Of a stretch of DNA of 64,000 nt, positions 34,401-38,160 are shown one piece after another (positions within the stretch are counted from its first letter, which is position 1; each line of letters opens with the position of its first letter). Below the pieces are notes generated by a model, which saw only the letters and a list, made by a program, of their open reading frames with translations, made no database searches and was not told the origin of the DNA. The position numbers and the translations under genes were made by a program. This DNA comes from Chiridota heheva (Eukaryota > Echinodermata > Holothuroidea > Apodida > Chiridotidae), in contig JAIGNY010000327.1 in the NCBI GenBank assembly GCA_020152595.1, forward strand, positions 1,909,001 through 1,973,000, written 5' to 3'.

Positions 34401-35186
34401 AAGAGTCTTTCTACTGTTGCCCTCTACTTCAGCTTCATTTAGGCCTGAATTGGGGTTTTATCATATAACATAACACAACTTAACATAACAAGATTACGGG
34501 CTAATAAGGGTTAGTCACCCCATAAAAAGCCCAAACTAACACCACCACCACAAAAAAAAAATCATAGACGCCCATAGTTAGTAAAGAACTTATAATTGTT
34601 GACTTTTAAATTGTAAACAGAATTGGAGCTAACTACGCACTCAGGCAAACCATTCCACTCAATAACAACTCTTTGCGAAAAGCTAAAATGCCAAATATCT
34701 ATCCGTGAGAACTCTTTAGTCATCTTCAAACTGTTACCATGTGTCACATGAGGATTAGCTGAAACATGCAAGAAATAACAGGAAGTCAAAGCATCACTAC
34801 CAGATAGGAACTTAAAAACCTGAATCATATCATCACGTACTCTTCTCAACTCAAGCTTGATCAAACCAAGAATTCGCAATCTAGATTCATAAGAGAGATT
34901 CCTTACTTCGAGAATAAGTCTAGTGGCTCTTTGCTGACCCTGCTTCAAAATGAACTTATCCTTCTCATAAAAGGGATTCCAAGCTTGAATATCATCATGT
35001 GGACAACCAAGATGTTCAAATAAGTGAGGTTGGATAATTGAAGGATTAATGCATAATTATGTTTTAAATGATTTATGTTGCAGGAACAAGAAAAAGGCAG
35101 CGGGGCAGTGGAAATTTGCAACTCAATCAAACAAGAAGCGCACCATGAAGAATGTCATGGGAAAAGGACACAAGAAGAGGAAATAG
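1101..35186 (+). CDS. RRP12: RRP12-like ribosome biogenesis protein, 3' 22 exons (5' part outside window)
   Basis: Exons: 1101-1239, 3115-3242, 5051-5241, 6870-6981, 8524-8682, 9393-9571, 10241-10362, 11500-11727, 13602-13750, 15367-15522, 15790-15948, 18050-18239, 18937-19044, 20118-20274, 21701-21792, 23044-23214, 24909-25084, 25480-25676, 28126-28201, 29299-29369, 33405-33487, 35084-35186. The concatenated product of about 1,048 residues follows metazoan RRP12 in order: HEAT-type helices, the NUC173 region (exons 3-8), more helical repeats, then an acidic/basic low-complexity tail and a Lys/Arg-rich C terminus. In the known family this nucleolar protein acts in pre-40S and pre-60S maturation and export. 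About 250 N-terminal residues, the promoter and the start codon are missing to the left. All exon phases chain except exon 13 to 14. Identification is from recognised homology, not a database search. Confidence 0.95.
1240..3114 (+). other. RRP12 intron without clear elements
   Basis: AT-rich. At 1445-1590 and 1728-1840 the short words TGTGACA and TTTTGTGACA recur irregularly, about nine times. I recognise no transposon or coding segment. Confidence 0.5.
3115..3242 (+). CDS. RRP12: RRP12 exon 2 of window
   Basis: Acceptor tttcag, donor gtgagt, phase 1 in and 0 out. Encodes [18 protein letters not shown] through [10 protein letters not shown], equivalent to the HEAT-like helix pair ending MTLSHV in vertebrate RRP12. 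Confidence 0.93.
3297..3796 (+). repeat. Minisatellite, about 36-bp unit, some 14 copies
   Basis: Unit contains tttagtcctgtatattag followed by ttaaatccccctcccca, with point changes and small indels between copies. Lies in the RRP12 intron. The sequence just after it (3798-3842) resembles the start of the SINE-like element at 33665. Confidence 0.95.
4110..4745 (-). repeat. Composite dispersed repeat R1, inverted copy
   Basis: The part at 4590-4740 is the reverse complement, imperfectly, of 36440-36580, and a third copy is at about 47300-48600. Shared words include gtggttctgatgc/gcatcagaaccac and attaatatgca. No coding capacity is seen, and its class is unknown. Confidence 0.7.
5051..5241 (+). 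CDS. RRP12: RRP12 exon 3 of window
   Basis: Acceptor ctcgtag, donor gtatgt, phase 0 in and 2 out. Encodes [28 protein letters not shown] and [15 protein letters not shown], strongly matching RRP12 (LNAQIITALYDY, WLKVMEKAHINL). A TTAA-type MITE starts only nine bases after the exon end. Confidence 0.95.
5251..5836. mobile_element. TTAA-flanked foldback MITE, family 1, copy a
   Basis: Ends are TTAAAGGAATATTCC and GGAATATTCCTTTAA, and the inverted similarity extends inward about 200 bases (cattatgatgtcatcacag against its reverse near 5650). TTAA target duplications plus AGGAATATTCCT termini suggest a piggyBac-type nonautonomous element. It starts nine bases inside the intron, right after the exon 3 donor. 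Confidence 0.85.
5860..6142 (+). repeat. GATGAT / TTCATATGATGATG microsatellite-like array
   Basis: Irregular units of gatgatgatgttcatat make up nearly the whole stretch, inside the RRP12 intron after the MITE at 5251-5836. Confidence 0.9.
6340..6692 (-). mobile_element. tRNA-derived SINE
   Basis: On the minus strand a pol III A-box-like TAGCTCAGTTGGCAGAGCA (6663-6681) starts a tRNA-like head, followed by a weak B-box region and a body containing CCTTCGGAGGGGACGTTAAG, a block I associate with marine-animal SINEs. It sits in the RRP12 intron, antisense to the gene. Confidence 0.75.
6870..6981 (+). CDS. RRP12: RRP12 exon 4 of window
   Basis: Acceptor ttttcccag, donor gtaatg, phase 2 in and 0 out. 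Encodes [18 protein letters not shown]...AGSQVMK. The GHLPR-F motif marks the start of the NUC173 region in RRP12 proteins. Confidence 0.94.
7427..7640 (+). pseudogene. LINE reverse transcriptase C-terminal fragment
   Basis: Plus-strand frame reads [20 protein letters not shown] and then a basic WKRRKKK. The C-x2-Q-T-M-x-H-I-L-x-C pattern is typical of the C terminus of jockey/CR1-type LINE proteins. It is truncated on both sides and abuts a TTAA MITE. Confidence 0.65.
7665..8322. mobile_element. TTAA-flanked MITE, family 2, copy a
   Basis: Starts TTAAAGGATTAGTTCAGTGG and ends with the inverted counterpart CTGAACTAAACCTTTAA. About 50 bases of terminal inverted repeat include tatgaaagaggactt and aagtcctctttcata. 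TTAA sits at both ends (7665-7668, 8319-8322). Internal words recur at 18528, 26130 and 43996. Confidence 0.85.
8524..8682 (+). CDS. RRP12: RRP12 exon 5 of window
   Basis: Acceptor ttttttcag, donor gtatgt, phase 0 in and out. Encodes [16 protein letters not shown], then a helix [20 protein letters not shown] and [10 protein letters not shown], matching the NUC173 segment with YKFHAAW in vertebrates. Confidence 0.95.
9046..9336 (+). repeat. 21-bp minisatellite, about 14 copies
   Basis: Unit ctttttcccaatcttgggtc, strongly strand-asymmetric (pyrimidine-rich on the plus strand), ending about 55 bases before the exon 6 acceptor. Because 21 is a multiple of three, spurious open frames occur on both strands. 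I regard these as non-coding. Confidence 0.95.
9393..9571 (+). CDS. RRP12: RRP12 exon 6 of window
   Basis: Acceptor ccctaacag, donor gtaagt, phase 0 in and 2 out. Encodes [20 protein letters not shown] and [20 protein letters not shown], the NUC173 segment with MRKCLQSLCDLR and AVGAAVTSMGPE in the human protein. A pyrimidine-rich 21-bp minisatellite ends about 55 bases before the acceptor. Confidence 0.95.
9700..9965. mobile_element. SINE-like fragment
   Basis: Contains ggaggaaagccggagtaccc and the block cacgccggtattgaaccggcc, both resembling conserved parts of SINE-type repeats with a B-box-like GGTATTGAACC. Boundaries are uncertain. Confidence 0.45.
10241..10362 (+). CDS. RRP12: RRP12 exon 7 of window
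   Basis: Acceptor ccctctag, donor gtaagt, phase 2 in and 1 out. Encodes [18 protein letters not shown] and [30 protein letters not shown] is near-invariant in RRP12. Confidence 0.96.
10363..11499 (+). other. RRP12 intron, no clear elements
   Basis: AT-rich intron. No tandem array, LINE segment or convincing inverted-repeat element recognised. Confidence 0.5.
11500..11727 (+). CDS. RRP12: RRP12 exon 8 of window
   Basis: Acceptor tttttatag, donor gtaagg, phase 1 in and out. Encodes [19 protein letters not shown], then [20 protein letters not shown] and [10 protein letters not shown], matching the RRP12 LPGFC..PTDV..SFKGLAR segment. This is the longest exon in the window. Confidence 0.96.
12321..12518 (+). 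repeat. 20-bp minisatellite, about 9-10 copies
   Basis: Unit cgatctattctatgatctta, highly uniform with an occasional C to T change, in the RRP12 intron between exons 8 and 9. Confidence 0.95.
12595..12760. repeat. Interspersed repeat fragment
   Basis: An ATT-rich start followed by caataagctctaagtgcttt, the type of 'agcgctttacaa' word seen in widespread animal repeats. A related word (gatgctcaaggcgctta) occurs at about 28930. Class not determined. Confidence 0.4.
13602..13750 (+). CDS. RRP12: RRP12 exon 9 of window
   Basis: Acceptor tatccacag, donor gtatgc, phase 1 in and 0 out. Encodes [20 protein letters not shown] and [27 protein letters not shown] is conserved in RRP12. Confidence 0.94.
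13815..14143. mobile_element. TTAA MITE family 1, copy b (right half)
   Basis: Aligns with the right half of the element at 14211-14710 (gcatgttatacccca; caataactaaaca; catcacac) and ends AATATTCCATTAA. The left terminal repeat is missing. Confidence 0.75.
14211..14710. mobile_element. TTAA MITE family 1, copy c (complete)
   Basis: Starts TTAAAGGAATATTCCTGTGA and ends GGAATATTCTTAA. Long imperfect inverted arms (tttggagatattgcattt near 14315 against aaatgcattaactccaaa near 14617) give a foldback of about 500 bp with TTAA at both ends. Confidence 0.85.
15367..15522 (+). CDS. RRP12: RRP12 exon 10 of window
   Basis: Acceptor ttttgatag, donor gtatgt, phase 0 in and out. Encodes [19 protein letters not shown] and a helical repeat [20 protein letters not shown] ending TPKIQ. 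It corresponds to a HEAT-like repeat between the NUC173 region and the conserved VQKKAYRVLEE motif. Confidence 0.92.
15790..15948 (+). CDS. RRP12: RRP12 exon 11 of window
   Basis: Acceptor ttttcgatag, donor gtaagt, phase 0 in and out. Encodes [20 protein letters not shown], matching VQKKAYRVLEEVC, and ends in a Ser-rich [11 protein letters not shown]. The following intron of about 2.1 kb holds a THAP element, a hairpin and a decayed exon copy. Confidence 0.95.
16056..16615 (+). mobile_element. THAP-exon element, copy 1 (decayed)
   Basis: Begins gtttcagctgacgtcatgag and ends near gcaaaatggcttccagttga. Homologous in inverted orientation to 44765-45392. ATG at 16182 opens [12 protein letters not shown] then a stop, the remnant of a THAP zinc-finger start. 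A 19-bp minisatellite has expanded inside it. It lies in the RRP12 intron. Confidence 0.75.
16338..16480 (+). repeat. 19-bp minisatellite, about 7 copies
   Basis: Unit cccagcgtgtgtttatatg with variants (cacagcacgtg, ccagcatatat), lying inside the decayed THAP element and absent from its other copy. Confidence 0.9.
16757..16958. repeat. Near-palindromic hairpin element, about 200 bp
   Basis: The left arm, with caccatctgcgaatt, tttttgcaaaaggtcatg and cagctgcaaa, is mirrored on the right by tttgcagctgcgc, catgaccttttgcaaaatt and cgcagatggcgaa. The loop is a few bases around 16855. It looks like a foldback MITE, though no target duplication was identified. Confidence 0.8.
17211..17414 (+). pseudogene. 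Decayed duplicate of RRP12 exon 12 start and its upstream intron
   Basis: About 200 bases align with 17889-18100, including the intron word aacatcttgtaat and acceptor tgtttcacag. The copied exon would start at 17365, but its second codon is TGA where the real exon has AGA (Arg), and later codons have diverged (LKC then FPV). Homology fades just after CTGCC. This is a local tandem duplication that has decayed. Confidence 0.85.
18050..18239 (+). CDS. RRP12: RRP12 exon 12 of window
   Basis: Acceptor tgtttcacag, donor gtatgc, phase 0 in and 1 out. Encodes [20 protein letters not shown] then [18 protein letters not shown] and [26 protein letters not shown] and [11 protein letters not shown] are hallmark RRP12 blocks. 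The exon start and 160 bases of upstream intron recur in damaged form at 17211-17414. Confidence 0.96.
18528..18665. mobile_element. TTAA MITE family 2 fragment
   Basis: Begins TTAAAGGGTTCTTTCATTGG followed by tcgagcaag, and shares ggaaagactactgtagaaag-type sequence with the inner part of 7665-8322. The right terminus is missing. Confidence 0.55.
18937..19044 (+). CDS. RRP12: RRP12 exon 13 of window
   Basis: Acceptor acttgacag, phase 1 in. Encodes [35 protein letters not shown]. The homologous protein continues EFKG, which puts the donor at gtcaga (phase 1 out), but the next exon needs phase 2. A phase-compatible but weak alternative donor (gttcaa) lies eight bases earlier, after 19036, and would delete about three residues. 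Confidence 0.85.
20118..20274 (+). CDS. RRP12: RRP12 exon 14 of window
   Basis: Acceptor tctttctatcag, donor gtgagc, phase 2 in and 0 out. Encodes [18 protein letters not shown] and [20 protein letters not shown], matching the RRP12 VVKSALGFIKV block. The entering phase does not match the natural donor of exon 13. Confidence 0.9.
20275..21700 (+). other. RRP12 intron, no clear elements
   Basis: AT-rich and unique-looking by eye. No repeat or exon identified between exons 14 and 15. Confidence 0.5.
21701..21792 (+). CDS. RRP12: RRP12 exon 15 of window
   Basis: Acceptor tggataatag, donor gtaaga, phase 0 in and 2 out. Encodes [20 protein letters not shown] and [10 protein letters not shown], matching the MKLRNLFTKFIRKFG region of RRP12. 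A long trinucleotide array follows in the intron. Confidence 0.92.
21942..22485. repeat. Long ATT trinucleotide array with ACC/ACT core
   Basis: Roughly 540 bases of ATT units with ATC interruptions. At 22255-22311 the array switches to ACC and then ACT units before returning to ATT. Apparent open frames of poly-Asn, poly-Ile or poly-Ser across it are repeat artefacts. Confidence 0.97.
22700..22990 (+). pseudogene. LINE ORF2 C-terminal remnant
   Basis: Plus-strand frame reads [20 protein letters not shown] then KTTWRE, two stops, then [20 protein letters not shown]. This matches the ALRWTP-GKRKRGRP-TWRR ... AQDR-RWR pattern at the C terminus of RTE/CR1-like LINE polyproteins. Disrupted, so inactive. 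Confidence 0.75.
23044..23214 (+). CDS. RRP12: RRP12 exon 16 of window
   Basis: Acceptor ttttggtag, donor gtaaaa, phase 2 in and out. Encodes [39 protein letters not shown], ending [13 protein letters not shown]. It begins the charged, likely disordered C-terminal third (basic cluster then acidic run), as in family members. Confidence 0.93.
23827..24823. mobile_element. Nonautonomous hAT-type transposon, 997 bp
   Basis: Terminal repeats TAGAGCTGTG (left) and CACAGCTCTA (right) continue imperfectly inward (gtgtacacgc / gcatgtacac). The flanking 8-bp duplication GTGGAATA at 23819-23826 and 24824-24831 is identical. An 8-bp duplication with TAGRG-type ends is diagnostic of hAT. No transposase frame is present. 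Related copies: 48605-48795 and 55115-55785. Confidence 0.9.
24909..25084 (+). CDS. RRP12: RRP12 exon 17 of window
   Basis: Acceptor tttcgctag, donor gtaact, phase 2 in and 1 out. Encodes [18 protein letters not shown], then [18 protein letters not shown] and VSKRVL. The SIEEIL..SEDEED and PLNFLDPKV..RVL motifs are typical of RRP12. Confidence 0.95.
25085..25479 (+). other. RRP12 intron, no elements seen
   Basis: Short intron with a G-rich patch (ggggtgggggtggg, near 25127) close to the donor side. No repeat identified. Confidence 0.5.
25480..25676 (+). CDS. RRP12: RRP12 exon 18 of window
   Basis: Acceptor tttatctcag, donor gtagag, phase 1 in and 0 out. Encodes [16 protein letters not shown] (family: HGFKVSADGRLIIRE), a Lys/Asp-rich stretch, and [14 protein letters not shown]. 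Confidence 0.93.
26130..26345. mobile_element. TTAA MITE family 2, internal fragment
   Basis: Shares the order gtcaaaaacctgttagggag, then tatttaaactaagc, then aagtctttgtgtattg with 7690-7960 (tcaaaaatcttatt, aaggagatatctaa, aaagtctttatgtatt). Ends are eroded. Confidence 0.55.
27225..27690 (+). repeat. Minisatellite, about 24-bp unit, some 18 copies
   Basis: Unit gggatgccatgtgggacatg plus ggtg, with many variants (gatatatggtg, acataaggtg). Related to the 22-bp units at 31280-31400, 32256-32400 and 50540-50990. Overlapping open frames on both strands are artefacts of the array. Confidence 0.95.
28126..28201 (+). CDS. RRP12: RRP12 exon 19 of window
   Basis: Acceptor tttgtttacag, donor gtaaga, phase 0 in and 1 out. 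Short exon encoding [18 protein letters not shown] then EVKTKYQ; the final YQ precedes the conserved GGSGIHRP motif of the next exon. Confidence 0.9.
28318..28532 (+). repeat. Degenerate G-rich minisatellite, about 35-40-bp unit
   Basis: Diverged units of the type gggtaggtgtaccacagatt and gggtagatgagacacattg follow exon 19. The unit boundary is loose. Confidence 0.75.
28885..29225. repeat. Interspersed repeat of unknown class
   Basis: Contains ttgtaaagtgccggcattcg, ccataaatgatgctcaaggc and a downstream purine-rich body. This resembles repeats common in animal genomes, but I cannot name the class. Confidence 0.45.
29299..29369 (+). CDS. RRP12: RRP12 exon 20 of window
   Basis: Acceptor ttgattcttag, donor gtgagg, phase 1 in and 0 out. 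Encodes [18 protein letters not shown] then AEFKAK, matching GGSGIHRP...PGAEYKAKKA of RRP12. The next intron is about 4 kb and repeat-filled. Confidence 0.94.
29893..30276 (+). repeat. 27-bp minisatellite, about 14 copies
   Basis: Unit attaccagttaggctgataa plus aactaat, very uniform, and a multiple of three, so it reads openly as repeated LPVRLIKLI. It ends about 70 bases before the start of the inverted duplication arm. Confidence 0.95.
31280..32400 (+). repeat. 22-bp minisatellite split by a transposon
   Basis: Units gtgggttggcatgtggaaca occupy 31280-31400 and 32256-32400 on either side of the 855-bp insertion. The same array is uninterrupted, on the other strand, at 50540-50990. Confidence 0.85.
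31401..32255. mobile_element. 855-bp terminal-inverted-repeat transposon inserted in minisatellite
   Basis: The left end tcgtcgcaggaaagtaaagt, then tgtcctatgtccattttt, is mirrored at the right by ggacataggacaac, attacttttctgcaacaa (about 40 bp inverted). The flanks rejoin to an uninterrupted minisatellite unit with a TG duplication at 31399-31400 and 32256-32257. No substantial protein frame. Internal short inverted words such as ggacatagca also occur. Confidence 0.85.
33405..33487 (+). CDS. RRP12: RRP12 exon 21 of window
   Basis: Acceptor tgtcttgcag, phase 0 in and 2 out. Encodes [27 protein letters not shown]; family motif KAKGDVKKKGRPDPYAYIPL. The donor gttcga is a weak match to consensus, but phase and the conserved LNRR junction support it. 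Confidence 0.92.
33655..33945. mobile_element. SINE-like interspersed repeat
   Basis: Contains aagccttgagggcttacaga, actccccctggatggaacac, caggttaactccccagcc and the tRNA-like end gagaccgacgccctaaccac with tgggctactgcgc. I recognise these blocks as a repeat seen in many aquatic animals. A short related piece is at 3798-3842. Confidence 0.7.
34560..35050 (-). pseudogene. CR1-like LINE reverse transcriptase C terminus
   Basis: The minus-strand frame reads [20 protein letters not shown], then [19 protein letters not shown] and [31 protein letters not shown] and FFS.RV...WN.LP..VV are signature blocks of CR1-group LINEs. Only about 128 residues remain, antisense in the last RRP12 intron. Confidence 0.85.
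35084..35186 (+). CDS. RRP12: RRP12 terminal coding exon with stop
   Basis: Acceptor tatgttgcag, phase 2 in. Encodes [18 protein letters not shown] followed by [15 protein letters not shown] and stop TAG at 35184-35186. The Lys/Arg-rich tail is typical of RRP12 C termini. Bases from about 35142 into the 3' flank recur at 35638-35919. Confidence 0.95.
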
Positions 35187-35444
35187 GACGATGCTCTCAG
35201 CTGAACAGAGTATGTGCATGTCGTATGTTTGAAGAGCACCCTCTTGGGGGGAAGTACTCAGTCTCCAAAGAGGTTTCATCTTATGCCCAATTATACATGG
35301 AAAATGCTTATTTACAGTGTGAATGATAATCAGTAATTTTAGGTAAACACTGAAATAACAAATGCAAATGTATTAACTTTTTAAACAGAAAACAATTCAG
35401 AGATAAGATTTCCTTAGAAATAACCAGTTACAATGCAAAAATGA

Positions 35445-35637
35445 TAGAGGTGCAGTGCCTCAGTCTCTAAGGAGTCATGCTCATATCGAAAGGTACTGGG
35501 TTCAATTCCTTTCGCGAGTCCTGCATTGTGTCCTTGAGCAAGTCATGTCATGCTGCTTACTCCAGTTCGTTCACTCAGCTGTAAAATGAGTACAGTGAGT
35601 TGTTTAGCGATGAACTGGCATCCTGTCAACAAGGTAA
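35445..35637 (+). mobile_element. tRNA-derived SINE between duplicated 3' ends
   Basis: A-box-like gcagtgcctcagtctctaag and B-box gggttcaattcc (35498-35509) are spaced as in a tRNA. The body follows with ccttgagcaagtcatg and ends near cctgtcaacaagg, directly before the duplicated RRP12 terminal segment. Confidence 0.75.
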
Positions 35638-35919
35638 CCATGAAGAATGTCTTGGGGGAAAAGACACAAGAAGAGGAAATAACACAATGCTCTCCTTTGT
35701 CAAATGATTTAAGTACCTGCATGTCATGTCGTGGTTTGAGCAGTTTCCCCCGTGGGTGTTGCCAGAGAGGAGGTTTCAGTTATACTACGCTTATTTACAG
35801 TGTGGATGTTAATCATACATCATGGTAATCAACAATGAAATGGTCACATCAAATTTATTAACTTTTTAAACTGAAAAGAATTCGGATTTCGTTAGAGAAA
35901 AAAAACCCGTTACAATGCA
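35638..35919 (+). pseudogene. Second copy of RRP12 terminal exon end and 3' flank
   Basis: Aligns at an offset near 496 bases with 35142-35437: accatgaagaatgtc, aagacacaagaagagg, atgctctc, gcttatttacagtgtg, tattaactttttaaac and ttacaatgca are shared in order. The copied coding end is frameshifted by small indels and lacks an acceptor. A tRNA-derived SINE (35445-35637) separates the two copies. Confidence 0.88.
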
Positions 35920-36439
35920 GGAAAGGTTAACTATACTTGGACACTGGGATGATTATTTGCAGTGCTTGGGATGACATAGGTCTGCAGACTCTACATAATG
36001 CAGAGAAGAAAAGCACGCCTTCATCCCTTAAGTCAAATTGTCAATGTTACAACATTTTGAATTAACCATCTTTTTTTGGTTGGTGTGGGCAGGAAGGTTA
36101 AAAGGTTCTCACCTCTGGTTTGTCTTCTTACAGCTACTTTTCAAATCTTTTGTAAAATGTAAACAATATTGTAATGTTAAGGGGTAGTGAGCATATTATT
36201 GGAAAGGAATTTTACCATAAGGGGTGCATCACAGCAAGAATTTAAAGAAAATGGGTTCACCAAGGTTTAGAAAGTCCCGACAGAGTATTTATATCAAGAT
36301 GCCCATGGTCATTACATTCAAGGTCTGGGGACAGGTACAAAAATTATGTTTAACCACCACAGAATAGAGCATTCAATTCTGAGTTTAAATTTGAAAATAG
36401 CATGTGTAGTTTTCATGCTATGATTAATCAAAGTTTGAA

Positions 36440-38160
36440 TTGGCTTTAATATATTAAAACCAGAAAACCAAAATGTTTAGTGGTTTCGATGCATTCTTTC
36501 TTTGTTGGTTGATATTCAAGTTTTATACTAACTGGCATTGTTATATGCATAATAACATATATTCATAAGCCAGGACCATCATGTACATGATACATCAATA
36601 AAATAGAACCTGTTGACAACAATTTTTCAAGATTTTTCAAATTTTATATTAGGCCTCAACCCGACTTCAAGCAATATGCATGGCATCACCACCACAACCA
36701 CACACAAGCAGACAATGGGTTATCTGTGTATCACATATGACCTGTATCTAATGTAATGTCCTTGAGTTACTGTATTTACAAGCTCTTTTCAGCAACACCA
36801 ATTAAGCCTGCTGACTATGTATATTAATGCTATTCAACTATTTCATACATATGTACATACACTAGCTAACAGTATAAATATACCAAGTGTGAATCAAAAC
36901 AAACATGAAGTTGTTAAAATAGGATCATTTGACGATTTTTACATTAAGCTCCGCCTACTCATTGTTAGGCATGACATCACCACCAAAACCAATAGGACAC
37001 ATATACAGCCCATGGGCTATTTGTGTACCACATATGACATGATTCGAGGATACCATTCCTGAGATACCGTACTTACAAATTCTTTTCAGCAAAATCATAT
37101 TAAGCCCCGCCCACTATGAATATTAATGAAATTCATTGTTTTTAAACCACAAACATGTGCACACTAAATAGCATCAGCTTCACCAAATTGAAAACAAAAC
37201 AGACATTCGGTTGTTAAAATATGAGCATTTCAAGATTTTTACATTCAGCCCCGCCTACTCATTAATATGCATGACATCAATACCAAAAACAATAGGGCAC
37301 ATCTACACACCATGGGCTATTTGTGTACCACATATGACCTGAATCCACTGTATCTTGCTTGAGATATCTTGCTTACAAGCTTTCTGTCACAGACACATAC
37401 ATACACGCATGTACTATGCACTCACACATACACGCCAGCATGACTGCATAGGTTCCTTATGCTATTAGCATCAGAACCAAAAAAAAGTTTGAACAGGGAA
37501 ACTCAAAAATTATTTTTGTTTTTCTTTATATTTCTTCCCTTAATTTCAGACCTTGGACATGTTTACAATGCTTTTTCCAGCTTCCAGTTGGTTGGGGGTA
37601 TGGCAAACATCAAATCCTCTTAAAGGGAAAGGCAGAAGATTAAAAAACAATAGAATTACATAAGAAAATAAAGACTTGTGTCCTGTTCATACAGCACAAG
37701 AGTAACGCCTACTCATTAATATGCATGACATCAATACCAAAAACAATAGGGCACATCTACACACCATGGGCTATTTGTGTACCACATATGACCTGAATCC
37801 ACTGTATCGTTCTTGAGATATCTTGCTTGAGATATCTTGCTTACAAGCTTTCTGTCACAGACACATACATACACGCATGTACTATGCACTCACACATACA
37901 CGCCAGCATGACTGCATAGGTTCCTTATGCTATTAGCATCAGAACCAAAAAAAAGTTTGAACAGGAAAACTCAAAAATTATTTTGTTTTTCTTTATATTT
38001 CTTCCCTTAATTTCAGACCTTGGACATGTTTACAATGCTTTCTCCAGCTTGCAGTTAATTGGGGGTGTGGCAAATATCAAATCCTCTTAAAGGGAAAGGG
38101 CAGAAGATTAAAAAACAATAGATAGAATTACATAAGAAAATAAAGTACAGCACAAGATTA
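36440..38160 (+). repeat. Composite dispersed repeat R1, main copy
   Basis: Built of alternating half-units of about 150 bp: one starts ttaagccccgcccactatga, the other has ccgcctactcattaatatgc, then acaatagggcacatct and ccatgggctatttgtg. The tail has catacatacacgcatg and gcataggttccttatgctat. A 454-bp segment at its end is tandemly duplicated. Related copies: 4110-4745 and 47300-48600; the tail recurs at 55790-55990. Confidence 0.8.
37252..38160 (+). repeat. Near-identical 454-bp tandem duplication
   Basis: 37252-37705 and 37706-38160 align almost base for base from cgcctactcattaatatgc through ttaaaaaacaatag. The second copy has small changes such as an added gagatatcttgctt segment. The low divergence points to a recent event or an assembly artefact. 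Confidence 0.9.

Noticed and set aside
35450-35515. tRNA gene on the plus strand
   Set aside because: A- and B-box-like words are present, but the cloverleaf is not intact and non-tRNA sequence continues, as in a SINE.
36597-36602. AATAAA as RRP12 polyadenylation signal
   Set aside because: It lies 1.4 kb past the stop and inside dispersed repeat R1; AT-rich sequence makes chance matches common.
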